Source: Nocardia nova (GTDB lineage Bacteria > Actinomycetota > Actinomycetes > Mycobacteriales > Mycobacteriaceae). Taken from it: a stretch of DNA of 64,000 nucleotides. A model generated the notes under the pieces. That model searched no databases and was not told where the DNA came from. It saw only the letters and a list, made by a program, of their open reading frames with translations. Both the position numbers and the translations under genes were made by a program. Location: contig NZ_PSZE01000036.1 of the NCBI RefSeq assembly GCF_002933465.1, positions 1 through 64,000 of the forward strand, given 5' to 3'. Shown piece by piece: positions 8,346 through 18,264 of the stretch. How positions within the stretch are numbered: the first letter of the stretch is position 1; every line of letters starts with the position of its first letter.

Positions 8346-9398
8346 ATGAAAACTTCAAAGCGAAGGCGAATTTGGGCCGCCATCGTCGCAACGGCAGCTC
8401 TCGTCGGCTCGGCAGCACCGGCAATGGCCACTCCGCCACTCGGCGGAAATTGCTCCGACGTGTCGATTCCCGTTACTACGGGCCCCCCGAGCACCGGCCA
8501 TTTCACCCACATCGCCGGAACATATTGTCTGCCGGACAATCCGTCCCCGACCCTGCAGATCCTCATCCCCGGAGCAACCTACGACCGGTCCTATTGGAAC
8601 TTTCCCGGTTTCGACGGCCGTTACTCCTATACACAATATGCCACTCGCGCGGGGCTGGCTACGGTCGCCCTCGACCCGATCGGAGTCGGCGAGAGCACCA
8701 AACCGGTCGGATGGCAGGTCTCTGCCATGTCCGCAGCACAGGCCGTGCACGACATCATCCGAGCCGCTCGCACTGGCGCCCTCGGACGCTCCTGGGCTGG
8801 AGTGGTCCTGGTCGGGCACTCCTTCGGGTCGCTGACAGCGATGCTCGAGGCGGGCACCTACCGCGACGTCGACGGCTTGTTGATCAGCGGCGCCTCACAC
8901 ATTCCCGGCCCCGGCGGAATCGCGAGCATCGCGAGCGCTGCTCGCCCGGCCTTGGACGATCCCGCGACCGCCGGCCAGGTGCCCAGCGGCGATCTCGGCT
9001 ACCTGAGTGTGCCGGGTATCCGGCGAGACTCCTTCTACGCGCCGGACGACTCCGACCCTCGGGTCATCGCGCAAGACGAAACGTCGCGCACCGCGGGAAC
9101 CATCGGAATCCTGGCCACCATTCCGGTATTCATTCCGTCCACCTTCGACATCGAAATGCCAGTGCTCGTCGCGAACGGTAGCTCGGACAAAGTCTTCTGC
9201 GCACAAGGCGGAGGCGGATCGCCCACTGACTGTTCCAGCGCTGAGGCTCTCTACCGCTCCGAACGTCCCTTCTTCCCGCGCGCAATGCTTCAAACATATG
9301 TTCTGCCGCGAGCCGGCCACTCCATGAATCTGGCACTCAACAGTACGGAGTTCTTCGAGCGTGCCATCGCATGGGTACAGAGCCGTCCTTGGGCGTGA
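8346..9398 (+). CDS. Secreted alpha/beta hydrolase
   Basis: A 350-residue exported hydrolase. The ATG at 8346 has GGAAGG upstream and begins a clear signal peptide (MKTSKRRRIWAAIVATAALV...) with a likely cut after AMA. The fold shows the nucleophile elbow GHSFG, a candidate Asp in NGSSDKV and His in RAGHSMN. Two Cys pairs may form disulphides outside the cell. Substrate unknown; an esterase or lipase is likely. It stands alone, about 180 bases after the conservon, on the same strand. Confidence 0.85.
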   Translation: MKTSKRRRIWAAIVATAALVGSAAPAMATPPLGGNCSDVSIPVTTGPPSTGHFTHIAGTYCLPDNPSPTLQILIPGATYDRSYWNFPGFDGRYSYTQYATRAGLATVALDPIGVGESTKPVGWQVSAMSAAQAVHDIIRAARTGALGRSWAGVVLVGHSFGSLTAMLEAGTYRDVDGLLISGASHIPGPGGIASIASAARPALDDPATAGQVPSGDLGYLSVPGIRRDSFYAPDDSDPRVIAQDETSRTAGTIGILATIPVFIPSTFDIEMPVLVANGSSDKVFCAQGGGGSPTDCSSAEALYRSERPFFPRAMLQTYVLPRAGHSMNLALNSTEFFERAIAWVQSRPWA

Positions 9399-9840
9399 TG
9401 CAGCTCCCGCTCGGTGCCGACGGTCACAGAGCGGGACGCTCGCGCCTTCTTCGTCGACCTCCGATCCGCACCACGGCGTCGAACGAGTGAGCGCCACCAC
9501 CATGCCATCGGCACTACAGGCACTGTCGGCGTACGACACAGGCTTGCCTGGAACCCGGCGACCTGGACGGCGGCTCCACACGATGGCCCGTCGCTGTTTC
9601 CTCGGCGACTACGAATCGTCAGAGCGCTCATCCGCAGCTCCAGCTCACCCGAAGCGAGCTGCGATCCTTCGTCGATACCTCGGTTCTGGCACCGCGGGAA
9701 CCGATACCACCGCGAGGATGCATGGAATCCGACTGTGGCCGAGTCCGCGTACCGGACTCACACTGGCAAATGCGCATAATTCTTACAATCGTCTACTTAA
9801 CCCGCGCCTCGCACTCCCTGCGGCAAGTATCGTCAGGGCC
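9399..9840. other. Intergenic region, nothing recognised
   Basis: A 440-base gap between two hydrolase genes. Open frames exist on the plus strand, but their composition is unlike real genes (His/Arg/Ser-rich). No hairpin or operator stands out apart from an AT-rich patch near 9775-9800 (CATAATTCTTACAATC), which may hold the promoter of the next gene. Confidence 0.5.
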
Positions 9841-10800
9841 ATGTCCTCCAGCATTTTTCATCCCGATCTGCGCATCGCCGCGCCGTTTCTCCCACGGGCT
9901 TTGGTCAACGGCCCGCGCAGGCTGCGGCTGATGCGGGCGCTGTTCGGGCTGGTTGCACGCCGGCCCGCTTCCGATGTGGAGGTCGTGCCGGCCGGGACGG
10001 CCGCAATCCGGCTGCATCGGCCGCCCGCCGCGAACGGTCCGCGTCCGGCGCTGCTGTGGATACACGGCGGCGGCATGATCAGCGGGTGCGCGGCGCAGGA
10101 CGATCCGCTGTGCCGCCATTTCGCCTCCGAGCTCGGCATCGTCGTCGGCTCGGTGGAGTACCGGCTGGCTCCGGAGCATCCCTTCCCGGCGCCGCTGCAC
10201 GATTGTTACGACGCGTTGCGCGCCCTGGCCGCACTGCCGGAGGTCGACGCGGACCGCATCGTCGTGGGTGGGGCCAGCGCCGGCGGGGGATTGGCGGCGG
10301 CATTGGCACAGCTCGCCCACGACCGCGGCGAGATCCGCCCGATTCTGCAGCTGCTGGCCTATCCGATGCTCGACGACCGGACCGCGACCCGCACCGACAT
10401 CGAGGAGCGCGGCTTCCGGTTGTGGAACAACACCGCCAACCGGTTCGGCTGGCAGTCCTACCTGGGCCGTCCACCGGGCGCGGCGGACATCGATCCGTTG
10501 GCCGCCCCGGCCCGCCGCACCGATTTGTCCGGCCTGCCACCCGCCTGGATCGGCGTCGGCACCCTCGACCTGTTCCACGACGAGGACATCGCCTACGCCG
10601 GCCGTCTCGCCGCCGCGGGCGTCCCGCAGCAGCTGGAAGTCATCGAAGGCGCCTTCCACGGTTTCGATCAGGCACTGCCGCGCGTCGGTATCGCCAGGGA
10701 GTTTCGTGCTATGCAGCGCAACGCGCTCGCCGCGGCGGTGCACGGAGGCACACCGGCCCGGCGACGCCTCCGGCAGCGTTCCCACAAACCGGTGCGCTGA
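9841..10800 (+). CDS. Hormone-sensitive-lipase family alpha/beta hydrolase
   Basis: A 319-residue cytoplasmic esterase of the HSL (GDXG) family. It has the oxyanion motif HGGG (WIHGGGMISG), the nucleophile in GGASAGG (a variant of GDSAGG), Asp in GTLDLFHDED and His in GAFHGF. The ATG at 9841 gives a normal N-terminus; the frame stays open for 160 codons upstream but that part looks non-coding. Such enzymes hydrolyse short- to medium-chain acyl esters. No operon partner; the following 450 bases lack a gene. Confidence 0.88.
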   Translation: MSSSIFHPDLRIAAPFLPRALVNGPRRLRLMRALFGLVARRPASDVEVVPAGTAAIRLHRPPAANGPRPALLWIHGGGMISGCAAQDDPLCRHFASELGIVVGSVEYRLAPEHPFPAPLHDCYDALRALAALPEVDADRIVVGGASAGGGLAAALAQLAHDRGEIRPILQLLAYPMLDDRTATRTDIEERGFRLWNNTANRFGWQSYLGRPPGAADIDPLAAPARRTDLSGLPPAWIGVGTLDLFHDEDIAYAGRLAAAGVPQQLEVIEGAFHGFDQALPRVGIAREFRAMQRNALAAAVHGGTPARRRLRQRSHKPVR

Positions 10801-11251
10801 CAAGAACCGGATGGACTGACCGTGCGCGCGGCAGCCAACGCCTGTACGCGAAATGCCGCCGCACTGTTCGTTCCTACCACCGGATTCCGCGGACCGACGG
10901 CTCACTCGGTGGTTTCCGCTGGGGACTGGCATGTAAGCGCTGGCTGCTAGCCCACGAACGGGCAGCGGAGGACAACGGCGCACGCTAGCGCGCCTCGTGC
11001 TGAGCTCACCCGTCGCTCGGGATCTCCGACGCGGCGAACCGGTGCCGAACCGCCGGCCCGCCAGGCAGAGCGTCAATAGTGCCCGCACCCTCCCCCACTC
11101 CCCCGGACTCGAGGCACTCGCCGGCGGTAGCTCCGACCAGAATTACGTAGGCCAGAATTACGTAGGTACGTACGTATCTCTCCCGACGCCCACGACACGT
11201 GTCGACAATCACAGTGTTTTGCGACACAGGAGTCAAGCGAGGGAGCGCAGA
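10801..11251. other. Intergenic region with tandem repeat and TACGTACGTA
   Basis: A 450-base gap. No gene is recognised. Near its right end a 15-bp unit occurs twice in tandem and is followed by a 10-bp palindrome (see 11137-11176). It lies about 75 bases before the start of the Cys-cluster gene. Confidence 0.55.
11137..11176. repeat. 15-bp tandem repeat plus TACGTACGTA palindrome
   Basis: CCAGAATTACGTAGG occurs at 11137-11151 and again at 11152-11166 with no gap. TACGTACGTA follows at 11167-11176. The TACGTA core is thus present repeatedly upstream of the Cys-cluster gene, suggesting a multi-copy operator. Confidence 0.7.
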
Positions 11252-11920
11252 ATGAGAAGCGCAACGAGAACACTGGACACGGCAAGCGGCGGTTCGCCGC
11301 GCGAGTCAGCGACGGACGCGGTCGGCTTGCTCCGTTTCCCCACCACCGCCTGTGCGCAAACACCAGACTCGTGTCCCCGGTGTGACGATTGCGGCGATGA
11401 CTGCGCCACTTGTGAGACTTGCTTGTCCGGGGATTGTCCGCAATGTACCGTGCCGGACCTGACCCCACGTACCGCGGGAATGCTTGTTGTGGCCTGCCGG
11501 GATCTCGCGGAACATGTTCGAGAAACCACGTTGCAAGGCCCGCGTCCAGTGTTCCTGTACCATATCTCCCGCGTCCTCGACGCCCTCGCCACCACGCTAG
11601 GCAGGGGCGAGCGTCCCGAGATCAAATCTCTAGCCCAGCAGTTGTGCCTGCATGTAGCTATCGACCATGCCCGCGGGCTGGCGTGCGCGTACGGCGATGA
11701 GTTGGTCGGGCGGATGCCGATCAGCAACTACGACTACTACTTCGACAAGTTGTACGACACATTGCTTCCCGGTGACGAACACGAACACCTGGTCGAGTTG
11801 GCTCGAACAGTCGGTAACGCCGCGGAGCCGTTGGACTTCATCGCGCTCGGTGATCTATTGGCCGGTACCGCCATGGGCGCACTGTTCGCACCCTACGAAC
11901 ACGATCATCGCGTCGCTTGA
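11252..11920 (+). CDS. Cys-cluster protein of unknown function
   Basis: A 222-residue protein with no family recognised. Residues about 40-65 carry a dense Cys run of the pattern CPRCDDCGDDC...CETC...CPQC, able to bind a metal or iron-sulphur centre. The rest is Leu/Ala/Asp-rich and probably helical (LAEHVRETTLQ..., LVELARTVGNAAEPLDF), ending FAPYEHDHRVA. The ATG at 11252 has GAGGGAG in front; earlier in-frame codons look non-coding. Its C-terminal half resembles a broken frame at 52933-53140, so at least two family members existed in this genome. It lies 206 bases before a large ATPase-LuxR regulator on the same strand. Function unknown. Confidence 0.75.
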   Translation: MRSATRTLDTASGGSPRESATDAVGLLRFPTTACAQTPDSCPRCDDCGDDCATCETCLSGDCPQCTVPDLTPRTAGMLVVACRDLAEHVRETTLQGPRPVFLYHISRVLDALATTLGRGERPEIKSLAQQLCLHVAIDHARGLACAYGDELVGRMPISNYDYYFDKLYDTLLPGDEHEHLVELARTVGNAAEPLDFIALGDLLAGTAMGALFAPYEHDHRVA

Positions 11921-12126
11921 TCCCTCGCCTACCGGCCACCAGGAGCCCCGTGCATTTCGACATCGTGAACCCCCTCGAGCAGTTCGTCAGAATGCTCGCG
12001 TACCTGCTGCTGCGAGGCCAACTACCGCCGCCGACGTAGCGGCGGCATGGTTGCCACAACGCATCTCACACTCGGCGAGGTCGGCAAGTACGAGACGTGA
12101 CCGCGGTCTGATCCTAAACTGAAGGC

Positions 12127-14454
12127 ATGGCCATGCCCGTAACGTCACTGGGATCGTCCGGTGCGTTACCGGCCGATTTCACGAACTTTATCGGCCGTCG
12201 CCATGAACGGACCCAGGTCAAGCAACTTCTGTCGCAGTCCAGGTTGGTCACACTGACCGGGTTCGGCGGAGTAGGGAAGACCCGCCTGAGTCAGCGCGTG
12301 AGCGTGGACCTGTCGCGCGCTTTTCGCGATGGCGTGGTGTTCGTCGATCTCGCACCGATCACGGATCCGACCCTGCTCGTCGACACGATCGCCAAGGCTT
12401 TCGGGTTTCACACACCGGCGTCGAATCGGACCACCACCTATATATTCGAACAGCTTCGCGCCCGGGTAGTCCTGATAGTCCTCGACAATTGCGAGCACCT
12501 GATAGACGCGTGCGCGAAACTCGTCGACGCCATGTTGCGGGGTTGCCCGGGCGTTCACGTCCTAGCCACGAGCAGGGAACCCCTCGGTATCACCGGAGAG
12601 GTGGTACTTCCGGTGGCGCCGTTCACGGTTCCGCCCAAAGACGCTCAGGTCAGAGGGCAGATGACCGAGTACGACTCGGTTACCCTGTTTGTCGAACGAG
12701 CCCAGGCAGCCGTGCCCGGATTTCAAATCACCGACGAGAACCGCGAGCATGTCGCCGATATTTGCCGCCGCCTCGACGGCATACCGTTGGCCCTCGAGCT
12801 GGCGGCGGTTCGCCTGCGCGGACTGACTCCGGCACAGCTTGTCGACCGTCTCACCGATCAGTTCCAGTTGCTGAACGCGGGCAGCCGGGCGGCTCAGAGC
12901 AGGCAGCGGACGCTGCGGGACTGTATCGAGTGGAGTTACAACCTGTGCTCCCCCGACGAGCGGAGGCTCTGGGCCCAGGCATCGGTCTTTTCCGGTGGGT
13001 TCGAACTCGACGCGGCCGAAGCCGTGTGCATGACCGATGAAGGCGCCGGCGCCGATGTGCTGAACACGCTGCTGGCCCTGGTCGAGAAATCGATTCTGAT
13101 CAGTGAGGAAGTCGACGGGCAGATGCGCTACCGAATGTTGGAGGTGATCCGGCAGTACGGCGCGCAGTGTCTACGGGAAATCGGCGAAGAGCACACGATT
13201 CGCATCCGGCACCGCGACTTCTTCGCCGACCTCGTGCATCGCTCGGAGCCCGAATGGGCCGGCTCGGGCCAGCGATTGTGGATCGGCCGATTGCGGCGAA
13301 ATCACGCGAATATCCAAGCCGCCCTTGCTTGTTGCGCCGCCGGACCTGCCGAGGAGGCCGAGATCGGCCTGCAGATCGCGTCGGGCCTGCGTGATCACTG
13401 GATCAATCTCGGGACACTGAGCGAAGGGACCTACTGGATCGAGCTCTTGCTCCAGCACGGGCCCTGCGCCACACGCACGCACCTGTCGGCGCTACGTACC
13501 ATGTCCTGGACGGCACTGATACACGGAGAATCCGACTACGCGAAGTCCTGCATCGACAAGGGTCTCCAATTGAGCAAGAGCTCGGGTACAGCCGCAGCCG
13601 ACTTCGACACCCTGTGCGCGCTGTACAGAATCTTCGAGGGCGACTGCGCCGAGGCGATTGTCTACGCCACGCAAGCACTCGAGGTGGCGCGAGCCACCTC
13701 CGACCCGGCTCTCGAAATGATCAGCTTGATCGCCATGCAGTTCGCGCATCACTATCTGGGTGACATCGAACAGTGGCTGCGGTGGCACGCCGAATGCCTT
13801 CGGCTCGCAGAGCGGATCGGCGATACCTGGTATCTCTCGTACAGTCTCTGGGACGCGGGACTGGGCCGGTTCGAGCATGGCGACGTCGAGGCTGCCACCG
13901 AGACGTTGCGGCGCAGTCTTCAGATCCAGCAGGAGATGGCGAACCGACTCGGCGTGGCGATCGGGATCGAATCGCTAGCCTGGGTGAGGGCCTCGGTGGA
14001 TCCGCGCGAGGGTGCCACACTGCTGGGTGCCGCAGCCGCACGCTGGCGTTCCGTCGGAGGTTCCGTCACAGCGGCCGCGCTTCTCGCGGACCGACACGAG
14101 CGGTGCGTCGCCACATTGCAGTCCACGCTCGGAAACCAAGACTTGGCCGCTCTGATGGACAGCGGGGCGCGATTGGACTACGCGGAGGCGATCGACATCG
14201 CGATGGGCCGTCCCCGAGGTGAACGGCGCTCCGGCGGCAAACCCTCCGAGCGCGCCGCAACGCAGCTCACTCGCAGAGAAAGGGAGGTTGCCGGGCTGGT
14301 CGGGCGTGGTCTGTCCAACCGCGAGATCGCCCAGACACTGGTCATCGCCCAACGCACCGCCGAGACCCACGTCGAGCGCATCCTCACCAAGCTCGGCTTC
14401 ACCACTCGGGCGCAAATCGCAGCCTGGCTGGCTGATCAGCAGCGGTCGAACTGA
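12127..14454 (+). CDS. Large ATPase-TPR LuxR-family transcriptional regulator
   Basis: A 775-residue STAND-type regulator. Residues about 20-300 form an NTPase domain: Walker A GFGGVGKT at 45-52 and Walker B VLIVLDNCEHL near 115. A helical repeat region (about 330-690, TPR-like) follows, and a LuxR-type HTH closes the protein (about 709-770: LTRREREVAGLVGRGLSNREIA...). This is the usual layout of actinobacterial ATPase-LuxR regulators. Such proteins oligomerise on ATP binding after sensing a small molecule or partner. The ATG at 12127 is followed by the typical linker into FIGRR. No target is evident; its neighbours are the Cys-cluster gene and, downstream, a decayed gene. Confidence 0.92.
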   Translation: MAMPVTSLGSSGALPADFTNFIGRRHERTQVKQLLSQSRLVTLTGFGGVGKTRLSQRVSVDLSRAFRDGVVFVDLAPITDPTLLVDTIAKAFGFHTPASNRTTTYIFEQLRARVVLIVLDNCEHLIDACAKLVDAMLRGCPGVHVLATSREPLGITGEVVLPVAPFTVPPKDAQVRGQMTEYDSVTLFVERAQAAVPGFQITDENREHVADICRRLDGIPLALELAAVRLRGLTPAQLVDRLTDQFQLLNAGSRAAQSRQRTLRDCIEWSYNLCSPDERRLWAQASVFSGGFELDAAEAVCMTDEGAGADVLNTLLALVEKSILISEEVDGQMRYRMLEVIRQYGAQCLREIGEEHTIRIRHRDFFADLVHRSEPEWAGSGQRLWIGRLRRNHANIQAALACCAAGPAEEAEIGLQIASGLRDHWINLGTLSEGTYWIELLLQHGPCATRTHLSALRTMSWTALIHGESDYAKSCIDKGLQLSKSSGTAAADFDTLCALYRIFEGDCAEAIVYATQALEVARATSDPALEMISLIAMQFAHHYLGDIEQWLRWHAECLRLAERIGDTWYLSYSLWDAGLGRFEHGDVEAATETLRRSLQIQQEMANRLGVAIGIESLAWVRASVDPREGATLLGAAAARWRSVGGSVTAAALLADRHERCVATLQSTLGNQDLAALMDSGARLDYAEAIDIAMGRPRGERRSGGKPSERAATQLTRREREVAGLVGRGLSNREIAQTLVIAQRTAETHVERILTKLGFTTRAQIAAWLADQQRSN

Positions 14455-14483
14455 GCGGCGAGAGCGCCGGTGCCGGTTCGGCT

Positions 14484-14890
14484 TCACCGACTTCCGTCGT
14501 CATGATCGGGGTGCTCCGCCAGTTCATCCAGTTCGCCGGGCGCCGGCCCCAGCAGATCCCGCACGTCGTCGAGGTCTGCCCGCTCGACCGCATCACCGAT
14601 CTCGTTGTGCCGCTGCGGATGCCGTGCCATCCGGAACGCCTAGCGCAGGGCTGGTTTCGGTGGAATCGATGCCGCGGCGGCCCTGGATCAGGTGACGGAA
14701 GGTCGCGTCAGCGCGAGTAGCCCTCGGCTCCCGGATCTCCACGGCGGGCAATTCGATGCCGAGCAATTCCGCGAGCGCCTCGGTGGCTATCAGATTCGTC
14801 TCGCTGGTTCACTGCAGGGCCGGCACACCGTGTTCGTGCAAAATCCGGTGAAATTCCATCTCGTGGCGCAACGGGACCAGCGCCTATCCA
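14484..14890 (-). pseudogene. Degraded gene, possibly phosphotransferase-like
   Basis: Between the LuxR gene and the CoA ligase, the minus strand contains protein-like segments in shifting frames. One reads PLRHEMEFHRILHEHGVPAL and then meets a stop. Another reads TEALAELLGIELPAVEIREP and a third LDDVRDLLGPAPGELDELAE. The first segment resembles the start of aminoglycoside-phosphotransferase-fold proteins, but the assignment is weak. Stops and frame changes show the gene is broken. Confidence 0.45.
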
Positions 14891-14913
14891 TGCGAAGCAC
14901 CCGTGTCGCTCCC

Positions 14914-16491
14914 CTAGTCAGTCGTCCGACCGGCCGCGGGCAGAATCATTTGCACGATCTCCTGTTTGACGAGCTTGCCCATCGGACTTCTCGGCAGGGC
15001 GTCGACGAGTTCGAGGTGTTCCACGTGTTTGAACCGGGCAAGTCCCGCGCGCCGGCACTGCTCGATGATCTCGGCGAGCACCGGAGGATCTGCGGGGTCG
15101 TTCGCGACCACGACGGCGCAAACACGTTCGCCGCGCACATCATCGGGCAGTCCGACCACCGCGACATCGGCGACCTTCGGGCTGCCGGCCACGATCGCCT
15201 CGACTTCAGATGCGGAAATGTTCTCGCCGTTGCGAATAATGATGTCCTTGATCCGGCCGGTAATTTTCACCCGCCCGTCGGGGTACTGAACGGCCAAATC
15301 TCCGGTACGCACGAATTCGCCGGCATAGCGAGCCTTCGAGTCCATGTCTCCATCCAGATATCGGACAAATAACTGAGGCGCATTCAGGACCAGCTCACCT
15401 TGGCGCCCCGGGGGCAGCGGCCGGTCCTCGGGGTCGATGATCCGGACCTTCACCCCCGAGCCGGGGGTGAAGACCGATGCGTCCACCAGCTCGTCCGGGT
15501 CGCCCGGCACCGGATAACCGATGCTCGGACATTCGGTCAGCCCGTAGCCGTTGAATATGCCCTGCCCGCCCATCAGCTCCGCGAAGCGGGCGTGCAGGCC
15601 GGGCGGTGTCGGGGCGCCACCGCCGACGGCAAACCTCAGGCGAGGAAACAACGGTTCGGGGCCGTGCGCTTGCTGCGCGGCCATATAGGCGTGGAAGAAC
15701 GGCGTTGCGCTCCCGAGAATGGTGGCGCCGTGGCGTGCCATCTCGAGCGGCGTCCGCACGGGGTCGAAGGTCGAATGCAGCACCACACTGCAGCCGACTC
15801 GCAGGGTCGCCGTTATCCAGGTCATCCCCCCGATATGTGTCATCGGGAAGGCGATGGGAAAGACATCCGTGCTCCGCACGCCCAACAACTCGATCAGCGG
15901 GTGAGCGGTCGCCATCGTCGACGTGTCGGTGTGCACGATGGTCTTCGGGCGCGCGGTCGCCCCCGAGGACGTGTAGATCCACCGGGGCCCGTCGGCGTCC
16001 GGGACGGGTGGCAGCGCTGCGGAATCCTCCTGCGGAAGGCACAGCCCCGCAGCATTTTCCAGTTCGAGGACGAGAACATCGGCACCGATTTCCGCGGCGA
16101 GGTCACGCGCCGGCTCGGCATGGTTGTATCGATTCCATGTCCGGGCGACGATGATCAGATCCGGTCGCACCTCGGCCAGAATCGGGCGAAGCTCCGCCTC
16201 GCGAAGAACCGGCAACAAAGGGTTCTGGGTGACCCCCAGCCGCGCCAGCGCGCCGGTAACGATCACGGCTTCCAGGCACGTCGGGAGCTGCCAGCTGACC
16301 GTCATACCGGCTCGAATACCCCGCCCGTAAAGGGCGGCCGCCACCTCCTCCGCGCTGTCGCGATACTCCTGGAACGACCACGACACCCCCCGGTCGTCGA
16401 CGAACATGAGTTGCCCGGGGCTCGTGGCGACGCGCCGCTCCAGGAGCTTCCACACCGTGTCGCCGGCGGCGAGAACATCATCTCGAGACAT
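14914..16491 (-). CDS. Adenylate-forming acyl-CoA ligase A
   Basis: A 525-residue ANL-superfamily enzyme that activates a carboxylic acid to its CoA thioester using ATP. The phosphate-binding loop is the unusual SSGATARPKT (commonly SGTTGxPKG). Other motifs are GYGLTECPS, the hinge-region motif TGRIKDIIIRNGENI and the catalytic Lys region PMGKLVKQE. The substrate-binding half is full length. It shares the overall pattern of the second ligase at 23176-24744 and of cyclohexanecarboxylate-CoA ligase-like proteins, which suggests an alicyclic or branched acid; that is inference. The ATG at 16491 follows AGGAGT. An AT-rich patch lies about 180 bases upstream. Confidence 0.9.
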   Translation of the reverse strand: MSRDDVLAAGDTVWKLLERRVATSPGQLMFVDDRGVSWSFQEYRDSAEEVAAALYGRGIRAGMTVSWQLPTCLEAVIVTGALARLGVTQNPLLPVLREAELRPILAEVRPDLIIVARTWNRYNHAEPARDLAAEIGADVLVLELENAAGLCLPQEDSAALPPVPDADGPRWIYTSSGATARPKTIVHTDTSTMATAHPLIELLGVRSTDVFPIAFPMTHIGGMTWITATLRVGCSVVLHSTFDPVRTPLEMARHGATILGSATPFFHAYMAAQQAHGPEPLFPRLRFAVGGGAPTPPGLHARFAELMGGQGIFNGYGLTECPSIGYPVPGDPDELVDASVFTPGSGVKVRIIDPEDRPLPPGRQGELVLNAPQLFVRYLDGDMDSKARYAGEFVRTGDLAVQYPDGRVKITGRIKDIIIRNGENISASEVEAIVAGSPKVADVAVVGLPDDVRGERVCAVVVANDPADPPVLAEIIEQCRRAGLARFKHVEHLELVDALPRSPMGKLVKQEIVQMILPAAGRTTD

Positions 16492-17070
16492 CGCAGAACT
16501 CCTAAAGCATTGAACGATACCGACGATGGTGCGATGGGCGGCTCATCTCGGCGGCGCCGCCGGGACGTAGCGTGCACGCAGCACCCAGACCTGCTGGTCC
16601 ACCTCGTCATCGGGAACAGCCTCGGACCCCCCCCCGACGCTCGAACGGGCCGACCACGACATTAGCACAATGCGTTAACTAATTTAGTTTAATCGATGGC
16701 AATCGTCGGACGCTGGCGATCGTCGGCCGATACCAGCGCCGTCGCCGCGACATCGGCCTGCGTATCGACCTTCTTCTGCTGGGCCGCGAGGACGACCACG
16801 TCTTTGATCGTTGCGCCCAGAAAACCGTCGAGCCGTGGTGCCGCAGGCCGAACCGAACGAGCGCTCATCCCAAAAGTCCGTTTCGACGCCCGGAAGGGCC
16901 GCCGGAAATCGACCCTCCGACCAAGCAGGCAGGTGATTACACGAATATGCGGAAAGGCAGCCGGATTGCCGCAAATGCACAGCGACCCCGGATGGTATCC
17001 ATCCGGGGTCGCTGTCGTCCGTCGCGGCAGCACCGCGCGGCTCATGGCACGGCGCGGCCCACGGCATGAT
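16492..17070. other. Intergenic region with possible small ORF and hairpin
   Basis: A 580-base gap. An AT-rich patch at 16672-16697 contains TTTAGT-TTA-ATCGAT, a weak match to the recurring box. On the minus strand, 16689-16868 could encode 59 residues beginning MSARSVRPAAP, but the ribosome site is poor and no family is recognised; it may be a gene end. A strong hairpin at 16981-17013 closes the thiolase-like unit. Confidence 0.4.
16981..17013. terminator. Hairpin after the thiolase-like gene
   Basis: A perfect 15-bp inverted repeat (AGCGACCCCGGATGG at 16981-16995, complement at 16999-17013) with a 3-base loop, 58 bases beyond the stop of the leftward thiolase-like gene. Confidence 0.75.
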
Positions 17071-18264
17071 TCAGCGCCTGCTGACGAGCATCGCGCCGGC
17101 GACCGGGCCGCCACCGACAGCCACCGCGGCGAGTTCGGGGGTCTTGCGCACCTGACGATCACCACCCTCACCCCACAACTGCACACACGCTTCGTGCAGA
17201 AAACCCATACCGTGCAGACGGCCCCCGGACAACTGCCCCCCACTGGTATTCAACGGCAGCTCACCATCGAGCCCGATACGATGCCCGCCATCGACGAACT
17301 CACCCGCCCGGCCATGCTCACAGAATCCCAGCGCCTCCAGCCACTGAATGGTCAAAAAGGTGAAACCGTCGTACAACTGCGCGAAATCAACATCCCGGGG
17401 ACCCAAACCGGTTCGCTCCCACAACGTAGCGGCCGCGTCATGAGCAGCCATCGTAGTCAGATCGACCCTCTGATCCCACGTCGCCCGCTCGAACATCCCG
17501 GTACCGACCGATTCCACGGTCAACGGCGGCTTCGCCAACCCCGCAGTCGCCTCCCTACGCGAGACGATCACCGCCGTCGCCCCATCACACGGAATATCGC
17601 AATCATAAAGACAGAACGGATCCGAAATCATCCGGGCATCCAGATAATCCGCCATCGTCAACGGATCCCGGAAAATCGCATCAGGATTCAGACCAGCATT
17701 CTTCCGAGCATTCAGCGCGACCGCACCCAATTGCTCCCGGGTAAGACCATGCTCATACATATACCGCTGCGCCGGCATCGCGAGCCAGTTCGCCGCCGAT
17801 ACCGCACCGAACGGCCCGAAAAACTCCAAATGCTGCGGAGCCCGGCCACTTCCGAACAACACCGACGCCCGGCCCCTGTCCGCCTGAGCCGTCGATTCCC
17901 ACACCGACCGAAACACCACCACATGATCCGCGAGCCCGGTCGCCACAGCCATACACGCCTCGATGACCGGACCTATCTGACCAGCCGTCTCCATGGCACT
18001 GACAAACCACCGCGAACGCAACCCCAACGCATTACGCAAGTCCTGCACAGTAGCACCGGAGAACCCGCGATCGGGCGCACCAGGCCCCGGATAACTCGCC
18101 ACGCCATCGATATCCTCCGGCGTCAACCCCGCATCAGCGATCGCACGCAGAACCGCCTCGACCGTCAGATCCAGACCCGTACGGCCCAACCTGCGACCCA
18201 CCTGCGACTTACCCGCCCCGCTCAATACCGCCCGCCCCTGGAACGGACCACCGAACTCACTCAT
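17071..18264 (-). CDS. Thiolase-fold protein lacking the nucleophilic Cys (SCP-x/Ltp2-like, putative aldolase)
   Basis: A 397-residue thiolase-superfamily protein of the lipid-transfer/SCP-x branch. At the place of the usual nucleophile motif (CxSG) the sequence is METAGQIG, with no Cys. The late motif is NTSGGQLSGGRLHG. Loss of the nucleophile together with a coupled DUF35 gene matches Ltp2-type steroid side-chain aldolases, which perform retro-aldol cleavage of beta-hydroxyacyl-CoA rather than thiolysis. The ATG at 18264 overlaps the DUF35 stop (ATGA), so the two are coupled and probably form one complex. An in-frame start 13 codons earlier lies inside the DUF35 gene and is less likely. The actual reaction is inferred. 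Confidence 0.85.
   Translation of the reverse strand: MSEFGGPFQGRAVLSGAGKSQVGRRLGRTGLDLTVEAVLRAIADAGLTPEDIDGVASYPGPGAPDRGFSGATVQDLRNALGLRSRWFVSAMETAGQIGPVIEACMAVATGLADHVVVFRSVWESTAQADRGRASVLFGSGRAPQHLEFFGPFGAVSAANWLAMPAQRYMYEHGLTREQLGAVALNARKNAGLNPDAIFRDPLTMADYLDARMISDPFCLYDCDIPCDGATAVIVSRREATAGLAKPPLTVESVGTGMFERATWDQRVDLTTMAAHDAAATLWERTGLGPRDVDFAQLYDGFTFLTIQWLEALGFCEHGRAGEFVDGGHRIGLDGELPLNTSGGQLSGGRLHGMGFLHEACVQLWGEGGDRQVRKTPELAAVAVGGGPVAGAMLVSRR

Noticed and set aside
9793..11088. Minus-strand frame of 431 codons opposite the HSL-family hydrolase
   Set aside because: Shadow composition; the plus strand has HGGG, GASAGG and the Asp/His of the catalytic triad.
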